Shown here piece after piece: positions 59,490 through 59,791 of a stretch of 59,791 nt of DNA. This DNA comes from Variovorax sp. DXTD-1. Its GTDB lineage: Bacteria > Pseudomonadota > Gammaproteobacteria > Burkholderiales > Burkholderiaceae_C. A model generated the notes under the pieces. The model was not told where the DNA came from. It searched no databases and saw nothing but the letters and a program-made list of their open reading frames with translations. A program made the position numbers and the translations under genes. The DNA is taken from positions 1-59,791 of the forward strand of contig NZ_RWKH01000030.1 of the NCBI RefSeq assembly GCF_003984625.1. The letters are read 5' to 3'. Position 1 is the first letter of the stretch. Every line of letters begins with the position of its first letter.

Positions 59490-59791
59490 ATGGAAACACT
59501 GCTCAGTGTGGAACAGCTTGCCGCTGTACTCCACAAGTCACCGGCCAGCATCAGAAGCGATGCATCGCGAAAGCCGGCATCGCTCCCACCTATTTGCCGT
59601 TTGCCTGAAACCAAGCGCCTCCTCTGGCGCAGGCCGGACGTAGATGCATGGCTGGCCAGCTTCGTCGGCGGTAAATCCGCACCCTCACTCGTCGACTCAG
59701 CACAGCAACTGAACGTTGTCAGCACCAACAAACGGGGACGACCCACCAAGTCCGAGCAAGTTCGCCGTGCTCGCGGAACGGAGGTGCATCG
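59490..59791 (+). CDS. Excisionase/AlpA-like HTH protein, truncated by the window end
   Basis: A start-codon frame beginning at 59490 stays open to the window end (at least 100 residues). The N-terminal half resembles small HTH excisionase/AlpA-like DNA-binding proteins: METLLSVEQLAAVLHKSPAS, then PPICRLPETKRLLWRRPDVD and AWLASF. The remainder is basic (NKRGRPTKSEQVRRARG), including an AT-hook-like GRP. Codon use is less GC-rich than in the rest of the window, which suggests transfer. Its position just after a tRNA suits a phage or island control protein. The C-terminus is not visible. Confidence 0.6.
   Translation, partial: METLLSVEQLAAVLHKSPASIRSDASRKPASLPPICRLPETKRLLWRRPDVDAWLASFVGGKSAPSLVDSAQQLNVVSTNKRGRPTKSEQVRRARGTEVH

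Overview
The window looks like chromosome of a high-GC betaproteobacterium in the Comamonadaceae, most probably Variovorax or a close relative. This rests on GC-rich codon use in nearly every gene, Burkholderiales-type neighbourhoods (polA / DUF2782 / thrB / BPSS1780-type membrane protein; xseB-ispA-dxs), several ABC and TRAP uptake systems beside LysR/GntR regulators, and long imperfect inverted repeats between genes. The assignment is inferred from gene content, not from a marker gene. Coding density is high and most genes sit in operons with 4-bp ATGA or GTGA overlaps.

Layout. 0.3-2.6 kb: a tungstate-type ABC transporter (tupBCA, minus strand) behind a near-perfect palindrome. 2.7-11.2 kb: a seven-gene minus-strand operon with a branched-chain-type ABC transporter (binding protein, two permeases, two ATPases), an M20 carbamoylase/allantoate amidohydrolase-type hydrolase and an M81 (MlrC-like) metallopeptidase, with a divergent GntR/FCD regulator. 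11.4-16.5 kb: a LysR regulator divergent from an omega-amino acid:pyruvate aminotransferase, a ModE-like regulator with a binding-protein-like domain, and an MFS transporter. 16.5-17.8 kb: an orphan EgtB/SenA-like nonheme iron enzyme with an altered iron motif. 18.0-21.6 kb: a TakP-type TRAP transporter whose permease and binding-protein genes converge on a shared terminator. 21.7-24.8 kb: xseB-ispA-dxs (isoprenoid precursors). 25.1-31.4 kb: seven tightly spaced plus-strand genes, namely a Rieske oxygenase, an EamA exporter, a mercaptopyruvate sulfurtransferase, and a ZrgA-like zinc module with ABC ATPase, FtsX-like permease and DUF3299 protein.

31.4-43.8 kb is rich in amino-acid functions: an XRE-cupin regulator divergent from a DauA-like D-amino-acid dehydrogenase with three copies of one palindromic operator between them; a His-rich ZIP transporter; a dienelactone-hydrolase-like protein; an Asp/Glu racemase next to a GltI-like binding protein, divergent from a DadA-like dehydrogenase; and a LysR-carboxypeptidase G2-LysR operon divergent from a DHA2 MFS pump. 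Exported glutamate carboxypeptidase, GltI-like binding protein, racemase and dehydrogenases together suggest scavenging of D/L-glutamate, aspartate and other D-amino acids. That reading is an inference.

43.8-59.2 kb is mostly housekeeping: polA, DUF2782, thrB, a membrane protein, a DUF3999-DUF2339 pair (2339 first in the operon), uvrD, guaC, an alpha/beta hydrolase and tRNA-Ala(CGC). After the tRNA the sequence changes character, with AT-richer DNA, short direct and inverted repeats and the start of a small excisionase-like DNA-binding protein cut by the window end. This looks like the left edge of an island integrated at the tRNA.

No rRNA, CRISPR array, transposase or integrase gene is visible. 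The most notable leads are the transporter-carbamoylase-M81 operon, the EgtB/SenA-like enzyme with HX3RXE in place of HX3HXE, the triple operator of the XRE-cupin regulator, and the tRNA-bounded island edge.
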